A stretch of 64,000 nucleotides of DNA from Crambe crambe (Eukaryota; Porifera; Demospongiae; Poecilosclerida; Crambeidae): NCBI GenBank assembly GCA_963924555.1, contig OZ004583.1:6214582-6278581 (forward strand). The letters are read 5' to 3'. Below, one piece after another: positions 22,316 to 33,451 of the stretch. The translations under genes and the position numbers were made by a program. Every line of letters starts with the position of its first letter. The stretch's first letter is position 1. A model generated the notes under the pieces. That model did no database searches, was not told where the DNA came from, and worked only from the letters and a program-made list of their open reading frames with translations.

Positions 22316-22909
22316 GTACTATCCCTATATGGTGTGCAGTGATGTACTATCCCTATATGGTGTGCAGTGATGTACTATCCCTATATGGTGTACAGTGATG
22401 TACTATCCCTATATGGTGTGCAGTGATGTACTATCCCTATATGGTGTGCAGTGATGTACTATCCCTATATGGTGTGCAGTGATGTACTATCCCTATATGG
22501 TGTGCAGTGATGTACTATCCCTATATGGTGTGCAGTGATGTACTATCCCTATATGGTGTGGAGTGATGTACTATCCCTATATGGTGTGTAGTGATGTACT
22601 ATCCCTATATGGTGTGCAGTGATGTACTATCCCTATAATGATGGTGTGCAGTGATGTACTATCCCTATATGGTGTGCAGTGATGTACTATCCCTATATGG
22701 TGTGCAGTGATGTACTATCCCTATATGGTGTGCAGTGATGTACTATCCCTATATGGTGTGCAGTGATGTACTATCCCTATATGGTGTGCAGTGATGTACT
22801 ATCCCTATATGGTGTGCAGTGATGTACTATCCCTATATGGTGTGCAGTGATGTACTATCCCTATATGGTGTGCAGTGATGTACTATCCCTATAATTATGG
22901 TGTGCAGTG
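22316..22909 (+). repeat. Minisatellite, about 21 copies of a 28-bp unit
   Basis: The unit GATGTACTATCCCTATATGG plus TGTGCAGT repeats head to tail with few changes. Gene B keeps only a trace near 52613. It lies in the intron before the first Death exon. Confidence 0.97.
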
Positions 22910-23574
22910 ATCTTGGTTTCTTTTAAGAGGGTTTCTCCCCTCAGCTGCCCCCTTGTAAAATCACACAACTAGTCTTCCTTTTATTCCATACATCCATACA
23001 TCTTATTCTAAATCATTATCTGTTAGTTCTATCACTAGCTATTTTCATTAATAAGATTTTTTCTCTCATTAAACAAGTTTTCTCTATCTTCATCTGTGGT
23101 CTATCTTTCTATTCCAACAACAATAGAAGACAGATATTAGCTAAAGTGTTCAGGTTCTTGAGCATCTCATTGTCATGCAGTTATGATCCCATATCTTCCT
23201 TAGGGTGTGTATCAAGAGAACTGTGTAAATGTGTTGCACATACTTTCAGTGTACACACATCAAAGTTAAACTTGCTAATATTACATACACAAATCACATG
23301 TAACCAAGGTCTAAAATAATAGTGACATCAAGACTTCCTGCCCCCCTATAACCTCACAAACCTCCCTATAATTCCTCCCCCCACATAAAATCCTGAAGTA
23401 CTATTCCTATATGGTGTGGAGTGAAGTACAGTGTGTAGTAATGTACTATCCCTATGTTTAGTGAGCAGTGATGTACTAACGATGGTATGCACTGCAATGG
23501 TGAACTGTCTGGTATTATGTTCTGACTGGATCATGTAGTGATCATGTGTTCTACTATTTTGTGTTCCCATGCAG

Positions 23575-23841
23575 TCCCACAGTTGACTCTACCTAACATC
23601 ACCAAGTACATCCCACAAATACTGGAGGTAGAGGCAGCATCATTGAAAAGACGATTAGCAGTGAAAGATGCTTCTGCATCTAGTGTTGAATTGGTTCTCA
23701 GAGCCTGGCTAGCAGGAATGGGAGCACCTCCTTCGTGGAGGAGACTTATTTGGACTCTCGATGTAATAGAAGATAGCTATGGTTATAAAGGACCATGGGA
23801 TGTTGCCGATAAGATTCGAAAGTTTGCTGAGCCACCACAAG
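23575..23841 (+). CDS. Gene A exon: Death-like domain 1
   Basis: This 88-codon phase 1-1 exon contains LPNITKYIPQILEVEAASLK and PSWRRLIWTLDVIE, and ends VADKIRKFAEPPQ. The W-R-x-L and A-x-x-I helices are Death-fold marks. Compared with gene B (53597) it has eight extra codons (YGYKGPWD region) and many replacements. Such domains mediate self-association in signalling complexes. Confidence 0.7.
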
Positions 23842-24118
23842 GTATGATCATCATGCATGACTGTATTGTTAGCTGATATTATTATAGCCCAGAGTTCAGG
23901 TCTCTCTGTGTGTGACCTGATGTGTGTGACCTGACTTTAGCTTGAAGTCCTCAGAAAGTTGCATAAGTTTGAACATTGTTTGAAGCATGTCAGGGTGATG
24001 ATCATCTGGAAGAGTCCATTGCCAAGATAACTTTATTTTGCCATCATGACCCCTTATATTAATGCCCACCTATAGATACTACATAGTAATTTGTAATGGA
24101 GGAGCTCAATTTTCATTA

Positions 24119-24294
24119 CAGTGGAACCTCCGAGTAAAGGACACTTTGGGATCAGCCACTTTGTTTTTGCAGAGAGGTTATCCTTTTCTCGGAGGTTAAA
24201 AATGTACTAATGCTATTGGAAAGGGGCCCAAAAGAGCATCCTTTATTGGGAGGTTGTCCTTTTCTTGGAGGGTCCTTTATTGGAGGTTCCACTG
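24119..24294 (+). mobile_element. Pogo/Tigger-like MITE with TA target duplication
   Basis: The ends CAGTGGAACCTCC and GGAGGTTCCACTG are flanked by TA on both sides. It is 176 bp with no ORF. The same element sits in the matching intron of gene B (54117-54292), so it inserted before the A/B duplication. Confidence 0.9.
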
Positions 24295-24717
24295 TACAAC
24301 TTTTGCAGATTGACCATCTAGTATTTTAACAAATCTTGGCACCTACCCCTTATGCAGCAGGCTATATTCATACATATGTGCATATTCATTCGTGTGTCCA
24401 GTCAATTTATGCTCACCATACTTAAAACTCGGCCTCTATGCATGCCTACATTTGTATCAAATATCAATCCAGCTAATTGCTGCACAGTACTCTAAATAAT
24501 GTGCACCCAGAATGAGCTCTATACTTTGCCTCCATGCATTATCTTATGAGAAATGTTTGCATGAGACGTACAAGGATGACTGCATGAGCACATGCAGACT
24601 TCACTAAGTCTTGATGAGTGTGATTCATTCATACATGCAGCCATCTGAATAGCACCTAACCTGCATGGTTGTACTTTATGATCCATGTCATGCAACATGC
24701 TGTGTTTACTCCTATAG

Positions 24718-24993
24718 AATCCACCTTGAGTGTAGAGAATGTAGCAGCAGTACTCATGCAGATAGAGGGAGATGTGTCATCTGTACTGGATAAACAGACG
24801 TATTATATTGGTGGCTGTCCTCAGTCTGTTTACTCCCTCATCTCATCCCTAAGTGGAGAGGAGAAGATACGAGCTGCTGCCTCTCTTTACATAACCAGTC
24901 ATGGTTGTCCCTCTTGGAAGTTATTATCCCTAATGCTCTATGAAGTTGGACAGATGAAGGCTGCTGAGAGTGCCATGACTAACTTCTCAAAAG
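24718..24993 (+). CDS. Gene A exon: Death-like domain 2
   Basis: This 91-codon phase 1-1 exon runs from acceptor CTCCTATAG to donor GTCAGG. It starts ESTLSVENVAAVLMQIEGDV, has KIRAAASLYITSHGCPSWKL as central helices and ends AAESAMTNFSK. It shares the x-x-T-x-S-V-E-N start with domains 4 and 5. Gene B copy at 54934 differs at about twelve codons, nine of them by replacement. Confidence 0.65.
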
Positions 24994-25203
24994 GTCAGGG
25001 GACAGTAAGCTACCATATTTCATGGGGTAATTTTTTTTTTGCAGATTTGGTGGTATTGCAAAATAATTAGAGGTTCACACTTCTATTGCAAAACCATGAA
25101 AATTTAGTGCTATATGATACATATAAATAAAGTGATGAGTACGACATACGTAGTCATCACTGTTCCTGGGCATACACTTAAGACTACTTTTTCCTCTTAG
25201 CAG

Positions 25204-25455
25204 ATCCAACATTTACTGCTGAGTTGTTAAGTGAGATATTAAAGGAGGTGGAGGACTGGGAGACCATATCAGAGTACATGGGGATCGTTTACCATACTAT
25301 ATCACAGATCAAGTCTGCTCACGATCAGAAAGGAGCCCTTGTTCATCACCTAGTCCATGTGTGCCCCTATGTGACCTGGGGGAATGTGGTGACAGCACTG
25401 TCTCACTGTGGGGAGGAGATTGCAGCTGAACAGGCATCAAAGTACCTTCCTAATG
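25204..25455 (+). CDS. Gene A exon: Death-like domain 3
   Basis: This 83-codon phase 1-1 exon starts DPTFTAELLSEILKEVEDWE and ends AAEQASKYLPN, with VTWGNVVTALSHCGEE as helix 5. The acceptor is a TAGCAG tandem site, so three bases may be spliced variably. It is the best conserved Death exon between A and B (55382). Confidence 0.7.
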
Positions 25456-25862
25456 GTGAGAGATACATTTCTTGTTGATACTTTGTAAGCTAACAGTGTA
25501 AGAAATTCTAGTAGTATTGACATGATCCATATAGGATCCAGGAATGTAATGATCTTGATGTGAGTGGATGGCTATAGTTTAGAAACTCTTGAGTTGTCTT
25601 TTGACTTACCAAGTGAAATCTAATTGGACTATATCTTTTTGGTATGACCATGTGACCACTAGAATCTCATTAGCCTATATAACTGGATTCCTATAAAATT
25701 TCTCATATGCATAATAATAGTAGCATTAATAGCATTCATACTTATCTAATATCAGAACTGACACTTAGAATTATAGTTCCTGGAGTTTTAAAAAGTTAGG
25801 CCCTGCATACGTACATTGTATGCTTAGAATCCCGACTAAGTAATATTATTATTCTCTTTTAG

Positions 25863-26060
25863 GATCAGATTTCTCTGTTGAGAATGTGCAGAAATATACA
25901 TCATATACATCATTTGTACCTTGGGGGGACTACTACTCTTTGGAAGAATACCTGACTGCTTATTCCATCACTACATGGAGAGAACTCATAAGCGGAGTGG
26001 ATACAATGAATCAACACAAATATGCTGACAGCATCAGAAACTTTGCAGAGCCAGTGACAG
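25863..26060 (+). CDS. Gene A exon: shortened Death-like domain 4
   Basis: This 65-codon phase 1-1 exon starts GSDFSVENVQKYTSYTSF and has ITTWRELISGVD and YADSIRNFAEPVT. It keeps the first and last helices but lacks about 25 central residues compared with its neighbours. The gene B copy (56049) is 60 codons, so the shortening is old. Whether it folds alone is doubtful. Confidence 0.6.
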
Positions 26061-26253
26061 GTAATTTAGCGGAAATCCCCTATTCCATCACACACATACC
26101 TCTCCTAACTTTAGACTAATTGACTGACTGTGTGCTAGCTAATATCTTTATTAAGATTCTACCCATGGCATACTCCTCAGAGTTTTTGTAATTGGCTCAG
26201 TCGGATTGATTCATTAGATAATTGTATTCTCAGATTCTCACTTAACCCCTCCC

Positions 26254-26275
26254 ATCAGAGAGTGCGCTAGCACTC
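26254..26275 (+). repeat. Short palindrome of the AGAGAG...CTCTCT family
   Basis: AGAGAGTGCGCTAGCACTCT plus CT, a 22-bp near-perfect hairpin beside GTAGGGATGG. Related copies are at 3243 and 8394. Confidence 0.7.
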
Positions 26276-26357
26276 TCTAAGTAGGGATGGCGGGTCAAAG
26301 GTCATAAGACTGTATAAACTAAAAACTCTTCTTTCTCTTCTACCCTTACTCTACAGG

Positions 26358-26436
26358 TTCTCAGAAGGCTACAGTGAATTATTACATCTACAAAGAAGAG
26401 AGGAGAATGTTCAAAGACCAAAAATTCATTCGCTAA
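26358..26436 (+). CDS. Possible alternative terminal exon of gene A
   Basis: After acceptor TACTCTACAG the phase-1 frame reads GSQKATVNYYIYKEERRMFK, DQKFIR and then TAA (26434-26436). Spliced after Death domain 4, it would end the protein before the GTPase, giving a Death-only product. A similar VNYYI reading starts at 27626 after TTTCATAG. This part is missing from gene B. Speculative without transcripts. Confidence 0.3.
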
Positions 26437-26834
26437 CATGAGAAAAAACGATGTCTAAAATTGACTTTTGTTCTTTTTTTTTTATAATAATAATAATAAT
26501 CAGATCGACGCCCCGACTTACTGGCTATAGTCATCAAAATTCTGCTTTGGCCATCAGAGCGGCACCTAGAGGCTGATCTTTTGCTATTAGTTTTGACTAA
26601 GGCTCTACTTCACTATTCGATAGCACTCGGCACTAGCTAATCTTTCTACGCCATTTTGAAGCGCACGTCGGTAGGGGGCGGGGCCTATGGGCGGAGCCAC
26701 GAAAACTTCAAACTGTTCAGTAGCTCTGCTAGCTAGGCTTAGGTCTTCAGTTTAATCGTTTAGCTAGCTATTTATTCTTATCTGATGATGTTCCAGTCAC
26801 TCCTTACTGAATTACAGTACAGATGCTCATCTTA

Positions 26835-27038
26835 TAAGGCAAAGCGGGGCTATTCCGAACGGTGGGGCTATTCCGTAGGGTCAAATATTTTCAAAACTCC
26901 TCGAGCTTATGAGCTCTATTTTGAAAGATATATTCTAGATTATATCCTCCAACATTGAGCTCAGAAGCTTCAGTAGTTTCAGAAATATTTAAAAAATACG
27001 GAATTACCCGCCGTTCGAAATAGCCCCGCTTTACCTTA
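26835..27038 (+). mobile_element. MITE with 26-bp inverted ends
   Basis: The left end TAAGGCAAAGCGGGGCTATT and its inverted right counterpart differ at about two positions. The length is about 204 bp with no ORF. It lies inside the 1.5-kb segment present in gene A but not in gene B. Confidence 0.8.
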
Positions 27039-27274
27039 GTAGTATTATAGCCAGTACTTGGCTGTAGTGTAGTCACCATGCTCATTTACATTGCTATTGC
27101 TGATATTTAGCTAATAGACAAAGCTGAATAGCTAAACAAATTCTTTAACCAGTGACCCTACAAAAGAAAAAGATAAGGTTTATGTAGAGCTGGCTTTGTA
27201 CTGTACTGTAGCTTCATCACTGCATACTCTCAGTTGAAGTGACAGTCAATGCAAGCACTAAGAAAAAGGATGGA

Positions 27275-27544
27275 AACAAGTGAGCACAAAAAATTTCTTC
27301 TAAATAAAAAAGTTAAGTAGGGATAGCCTAAAATCTAGCTGGGCTATGTAATGTACTGCAGCCTAGCTCGTATGAAAACAATCCCTACTTTTACAACTGC
27401 CGTAGCTAGCTATAGGTAGTGGATGTAAATGTAGGGATTGTTTTCATACGAGCTAGGCTGCAGTACATTATATAGCCCAGCTAGATTTTAGGCTATCCCT
27501 ACTTAACCTTTTTATTTAGAAGAAATTTTTTGTGCTCACTTGTT
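27275..27544 (+). mobile_element. Long foldback MITE
   Basis: Arms of about 115 bp are complementary. They start AACAAGTGAGCACAAAAAAT and run inward through TAGCCTAAAATCTAGCTGG and GCCTAGCTCGTATGAAAACA. No ORF is present. The end sequence recurs at 10300. Confidence 0.88.
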
Positions 27545-27972
27545 ATAGTACATATAGCTGGACTATTTTAAGAACTGTATTAAGTGTTGAGTGTAAACTG
27601 ATGGAACTTGTTTCCATTTCATAGTGACTGACTCTGTCAACTATTACATCCCATCAGCTAGCTGTATGGCTGCAATACAATTAGATCACACTTATTCTCA
27701 AACAGTGTATATGGATCACTTGAATTCAACTTTGTACCCTCTATTAAAACCCTTTCCATGCTTTGTTAGAGCAATAGCATGTGTACATGCCATAGCAACT
27801 AAATTGCAGTGTATGGTTCATATGGGATACAGTGGAATCCAAAATGACTCTATGGTTTCATGACACAAACTATCCCTTCCATAGACAATTCCCTTTAAGT
27901 GATTAAAGTAGCTATTGTGTCATAGGTCATTATTTCCATTCAGTTCTAGCTGTAATCAAGTTTCCCCTGCAG

Positions 27973-28275
27973 ACCCCACAATGACAGTTGAGAACCTGAC
28001 GACTGTACTGATGAGTGCAGAGGAGTCACCATTGGACATTATGTGCTGGGTGAAAGGTTCTGATAGCAGCCTACCATTCTTTAGTCTAATAGAGCGTATT
28101 AAGTCCTGTATACCCAGTATGGAGCAGCAAGTGAAGGCAGCTGCCATGTGTTACATCAGTAGCCATCAAGATCAACCTACTTGGAAGGAGATTGCTACAT
28201 CTGCACTCTATGGAGAAGAAGTTTTAGTTAAGGAAGTCGATGTGGCCATTAAAGCTTGTGATTATTGTACTAGAG
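27973..28275 (+). CDS. Gene A exon: Death-like domain 5
   Basis: This 100-codon phase 1-1 exon starts DPTMTVENLTTVLMSAEESP and continues with VKAAAMCYISSHQDQPTWKE and VDVAIKACDYCTR. It is flanked by introns almost identical to those of gene B, yet the exon differs at 25 codons, 20 of them by replacement (hand count). This points to special evolution of this module. Confidence 0.7.
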
Positions 28276-28496
28276 GTGAGTTAGTTGTTTTTAGTGATCC
28301 ATTATAGCTATAGCCAGAATGATCAGTACAGGTGTGCACATGCTGTAGGGGAAATTTATTGACTCATGTATGATGTGTAGCTATGTGCACAATACTATTC
28401 TAATTCTCATTCTACAATGCATGGGATAGTCACTTAGTTTTTGAGTAATCATGTTGGAATAATTATACCTGTACATCTTCATTTCATCATTGACAG

Positions 28497-28790
28497 ATTC
28501 CAACTTCAGCATTGAGAGAATAAACAAGGTGTTGGAGGAAGTGAAAGATTGGGAGGAAGTGGAAGATTGGGAGGATGTGGAAGATTTGGAGAAAGTGGCA
28601 CTTTACCTAAATCTTCCTGATTTGCTAATGGAAACAATCAAGTCAAGTGAGAATACTACACCAAAGAAAGCCTTAGCTGAGATCATGGTGCGTCTTAATC
28701 CTGCTATTGATTGGGAGAGATTAGCCAAGGCACTCTGGGATGCAGGTTACTATGCACTTGCTGAGGATGTGACCACCAAGTATGGCAAAG
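28497..28790 (+). CDS. Gene A exon: Death domain 6 with an internal triplication
   Basis: This 97-codon phase 1-1 exon starts DSNFSIERINKVLEEV, contains three copies of an 18-nt unit (E-V-x-D-W/L-E) and ends IDWERLAKALWDAGYYALAE, DVTTKYGK. Helix 5-6 is a clear Death match. Gene B (57162) has one unit only. Homologous pseudo-exon at 40807. Confidence 0.78.
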
Positions 28791-28984
28791 GTGAGACTTA
28801 CACACACCAATAACTGCCTATTAGCATTGAAACTTAAAGGGGTAATGTTGCTGCTATTACAGTCATGCATGGTTTCATTACGTTTCACATACTGTGCATA
28901 TTTATGTACAGAAAGTTTTGTGAATTTTGAATCTGTATGTGAATATTGTGTATGTGGTAACAAGTTAGCAAACATAGCTACCCC

Positions 28985-29486
28985 ATAAGGGCCAGTCCAG
29001 CTTGGTGATTTGAGAGCTTAATTTTCATTCTCTTATTTTGCGCTTCTGAAGTCTGAATCAGGTTAAATCAAAATTTTCCTAGGAAGTCTTTAAATCATCT
29101 TCCTATGCCACTGTATAGAAAGTTGCTTCTTAGCTTTGCCACACTCTCATGTCGGTTAGAAGTCTACTGGCTTGCTTCATTAGTAGATTTCCCTTCCTTA
29201 AGTTATCGCAGCAGTCTTTGAGGTAAGCATAAAGTACCATAACTCTTGAACAAAGCATTTATTTCTAAATCTACAAGTCAAAAATCAAGAAAGCGTCATG
29301 CTACCCACACAGCTGATAGAGTGTTGATTAAAGGACAAGCAAATAGACACACTAACTAATGTTTCAAAGCAGGTCAACACACTAATCAACTTCAACTTAT
29401 TAGGAGAAAATTTTTGCATTTTTATTGTTTGGATACCAGGCTCAATGGTATGTATCTGAAAAGTTGGAACTTGTTATGAAGCAAGT
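28985..29486 (+). repeat. Dispersed repeat family, copy 1 (others 30590-31500, 32395-33300, 57940-58980)
   Basis: All copies begin near AAGGGCCAGTCCA and share TTAGCTTTGCCACACTCTCA, GTTAGAAGTCT, AAGCATTTATTTCTAAATCT and CATGCTACCCACACAGCTGA. They do not code. Three copies stand in the large gene A intron before the GTPase exon and one in the matching gene B intron. Confidence 0.8.
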
Positions 29487-29487
29487 A

Positions 29488-30096
29488 CCGTAGGGCGGGT
29501 TAATTTCGTTAGGAAAAAATTCTGTCTATATCCGGAATCGTTATACTAAATTGAACGGATAAATCTTCGCACATGCGCATTGAAGACGAAATCCCCCCCC
29601 CCCCCCGCCCAGTTTCTGTTGAAGTGCAAAGGCAGGTGGACTAGCTATTTCAAGAGAGACGCTTGCGTTCGTGGCTATCATGAATACAAAGCTATTTGGG
29701 CTGCTGCTGCTGTAGGAGAGGAGCTGGAGTGTAGGCGAGAACCAACTAACCTCATTAGACATCTTAATGTATGGACCTCTCTTTTTAATCTGAGACTCTT
29801 CCTACATCTCTTCAACTGCATGCCGCTTCTATAGGCAAAGCGGACAATGATCCATCAGGATTAGAGAGATCCCTACCAGGTGCAACTATTTGAGAAGAGC
29901 CACGAGCAGCTTTTGGAGCAGTTCTCTAGCTAGCTCTCACACAAAGCGATCGCGATTAACGATCCACGTGTGTTGCGCAAAAAATGCATGCAAAAAAATA
30001 TGACAGTAAAAATTATGACGAATAAAATTTCAACTCTTTATACCAACGGTGAAATAGACGAATTTTTTTCCCTGATGAAATTAACCCGCCCTACGG
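29488..30096 (+). mobile_element. Mariner-like MITE with TA target duplication
   Basis: The ends CCGTAGGGCGGGTTAATTTC and its complement GAAATTAACCCGCCCTACGG are inside TA duplications (29486-29487, 30097-30098). It is 609 bp. The copy of the host repeat at 58430 shows the empty site, which confirms the insertion. Confidence 0.88.
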
Positions 30097-30589
30097 TACT
30101 GTTCAATTTAGAACATGGTCTAGTTCTCCTTCAAAACATCCAGATGAGGGTGTATGATTGTTTAATATCTTGCCTATGATATTGTATACCCCCTTCTACG
30201 CACCTGTGCTGGGCATGGGGCTCGAGTGCTTTGCTGCAATGCCCCCTTAGCAACTGATGTGGTTGCTACTGTATGGCCGGAAATGTATACAACGATTTTA
30301 ATTTGACGCTTTGGTGGTTTATCACCATAAATAAAACCGTCAAAAAGTCACATGGTTTAATTAAGTTCATGCATACGTACACATGCACATATTGCGTGCC
30401 ATTTATTGCACACCGCTACATGCAGCTGCCATACTGTATGTCTTTGCTGAAGTATATTCTACTGAAGAAGGAGAATCCAGTCCTGAATCCAGTCCTGCCT
30501 GTGTGCTTGCTGGAGAGAAAGTCATACTGATAGACCTTCCCTGGGGTAAATTAGAGCTGTAGCACCTTGAACCTGCAAAGCCATCACTG

Positions 30590-31500
30590 TAAAGAAAGCT
30601 TGGTGATTTGAGAGCTTAATTTTCATTCTCTTCATTTGGCGCTTCTTATGTCTAAAATCAGGTTAAATCTAAAAGGTCCAAAATCCAACACTTTCCTAAT
30701 ATTAATCGTCTTCTACGTCACTATATAGACAGTAGCTTCTTAGCTTTGACACACTCATGCCAGTTAGAAGTCTTGATTTCCCTTCCTTACGAAATAATAC
30801 CGTAATACCGTAACTCTTTAACTTTCTAAATCTACAAGTCAAAAATCAAGAAAGCATCATGCTACCCACACAGCTGATTCAACTTATTGGGAGAAAATGT
30901 TTGCATTTCTATTGCTATTTCTATTGCTTGGATACCAGGCTCAAGGGTATGAATCTGAACTTGTCATGAAGCAAGTTTACTGTTGTTATAATTTCAATGT
31001 AGAACACGGTCTACATCTCCTTCAAAACATCCAAATGAGGGTGTATGATTTTGTATAAACTTAATATGTCATGTTACTTACCTACGATGTTGTATACCCC
31101 TTCTACCTAGATTGGGACCTGTGCTGGGCATGAGGCTCACCCCCACAATCAGTGCTTTGCTGCAATGCCCCCTTAGCAACTGATGTGGTTGCTATATTTG
31201 GTCATGCTTCACCCTGTCCTGTTTTATGCTGCTTAAGTCAGCTTGGGTGAGACATGTTGGGTGGTGAATACCCATGCTGTGCCCAGCACTTGGTCCTAGC
31301 AAGACCCAAGCCTTGTTAGGCTACACAGGAAGTGGGTGGGTGGGTGAATTTTTCAGCTCTGCTATCGTACGCTTGCTTTCTGCTTCTCAGTCTGACCACT
31401 GCTTGAGTATCACCCCTACTGCGCAACCATGTGCCTATGCAACCTTCCCAGTCACTTGCACGCTCATTCCACATGCCTATTAACCTGGGTTAATAGTATA
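30590..31500 (+). repeat. Dispersed repeat family, copy 2
   Basis: It starts AGCTTGGTGATTTGAGAGCT and includes the downstream part with CATGCTGTGCCCAGCACTTG and TTAACCTGGGTTAATAG, also found at 58720-58960. No coding frame beyond short chance ORFs. Confidence 0.75.
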
Positions 31501-33451
31501 CCATTAACCCTCATTGATGAAGTGACTCACTGTTCTAAAGGTACTACTTCACTCAGATAACATATTTGAAGCATGTAATTATATGAATTTCAGAATGATA
31601 TCAAGATCTTAATTTGATCATCTTGGTTTGAAAATTAGGCTTCATGTACATTTCCTATGTAGCTTGTAAAGTTTAACAAGCTCTAACATCTTGCTTGAAA
31701 TTGTACATTTAGTAACATTTGGCAGACTGGCATTTCTGCCTGTGTCAGTGGAATATTATCCTCTAGCTGCTGCTCCAGTCAAAATTGAGGGTTAGGAAAT
31801 ATTTTCAAGCTGAAATATTTTGTAGTTGGCCTCTGGTCATCTGATATTAATTCTCATAATATATGTATTATCAGTGCAAGTTAGAGCACATGAGCTAAGT
31901 GTGTATTTTAATATTCATCACATGGTGTTTTAGCAGCTGCTTCTTGAAGCAAAAAGAGCTTCCACACTGATTATTTTCCTCTATATTTTCCCAACCCCAT
32001 GGGTGTTTATAATACATCTATTCTTCTTCAAGGATCCAATGCTCCAGCAATTTCTGAGCAGATGAAACCATACTCATGACAATTGGTTGCAGTTCCATAC
32101 TTTCAATATCTTCTCCCTCTATTTGCTTCATTACTTCTTCTGAGTAGTTGCTGGAACTTACCCCTATGAAATTCTTTAGCTGGTTGGTTTGTGGACCGAT
32201 AGGTCCATTAGCTGGAACAAACTTAGGAGCAATGTTGAGATAGAGAGATGTGACCTCCGAACTCCTCTAATTTGTTTTTATTATAAAATTCCATGCCCAG
32301 CTGCCATTATAATCCTAGCTGATGCTCCCTACCTGACCTTCAAGTATAACTGAACTTTGCTGTCCAAACGTTCTCCAAGAAGAACTGGTTTGCTTTATAA
32401 GGGCCAGTCCAGCTGGGCTAAATTTTCATTTCTCTAAGAAATCATCTTGCACTACTTATGCTAAAATTCCCATCAGATTTCACCAAACTTTCCTGGGAGG
32501 TCTCTAAATCATCTTCTTATGCTACTGTATAGACAGTTGCTTCTTAGCTTTACCACACTTTCATGCCAGTTAGAAGTCTACTGGCTTACTTCATTAGTTA
32601 CACACAGATTTCCCTTCCTTAATTCATCGCAACAGTCTATTTCTAAATCTACAAGTCAAATATCAAGAAAGCATCATGCTACCCACACAGCTGATAGAGT
32701 ATTGATTAAAGGACAAGCAAATAGACACACTAACTAATGTTTCAAAGCAGGTCAACACACTAATCAACTTCATATTAAAATGTTTTATTGCTTGGATACC
32801 AGGCTCAAAGGTATGAATCTGAAAACTTTTTAAAATGTTTTGAAGCAAATATTGTTCTTATAATTAGAACATGGTCTACACACATATATATTATCTTCTT
32901 CAAAGCAGGTGTTGATTTTATAAAATTCACTGTTCTGAAAGGTACAATTTCACGCAGATAAGCATAATTATTATGAATTCAGAATCAATCCTATCAAGAT
33001 CAAAACCAATTTGGTTCATTATCAAAGTTCATGTACATTTTGTATGTGGCTTTTAAACTTTAACAGGCTCTAACAACTTGCAAGAAATTTTAAATCCAGT
33101 CACATTTGGCAAACTGGCCATTTCTGCCTGAGTCAGTGGAATACTGTCCTCATCTTCAGAAACTAGCTACTGCTCCAGTCAAAATTGAATTGAAAATATT
33201 TTATTGCTCCATGTATTATGCCTATGGGAAACATTTTCTTCCTCCACATGTCCCCCATAGGTGTCCAAAAAAATTGACCAATTTTAGCAGCTGTTTTCTA
33301 ACAGCCAGTTTGAATGAACTGTAATGAATCAAGAGCTCTTGCCATGTGATCAAAAGGTTTGAATTTTGCTAGAGTAATTTTATCCCTCGAAGTCTAGCTA
33401 AACTGGAACCCGTGTTTGAAATATGTTTTTCTTCTTCTTTTTTTTTTTTTT

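Noticed and set aside
22316..22909. Possible CRISPR array
   Set aside because: The units are contiguous without unique spacers, as are the 47-bp units at 20703. Both are minisatellites in an animal intron.
29580..29834. Open frames on both strands inside the TA-flanked MITE
   Set aside because: They begin in a poly-C tract and lie wholly inside a non-autonomous element.
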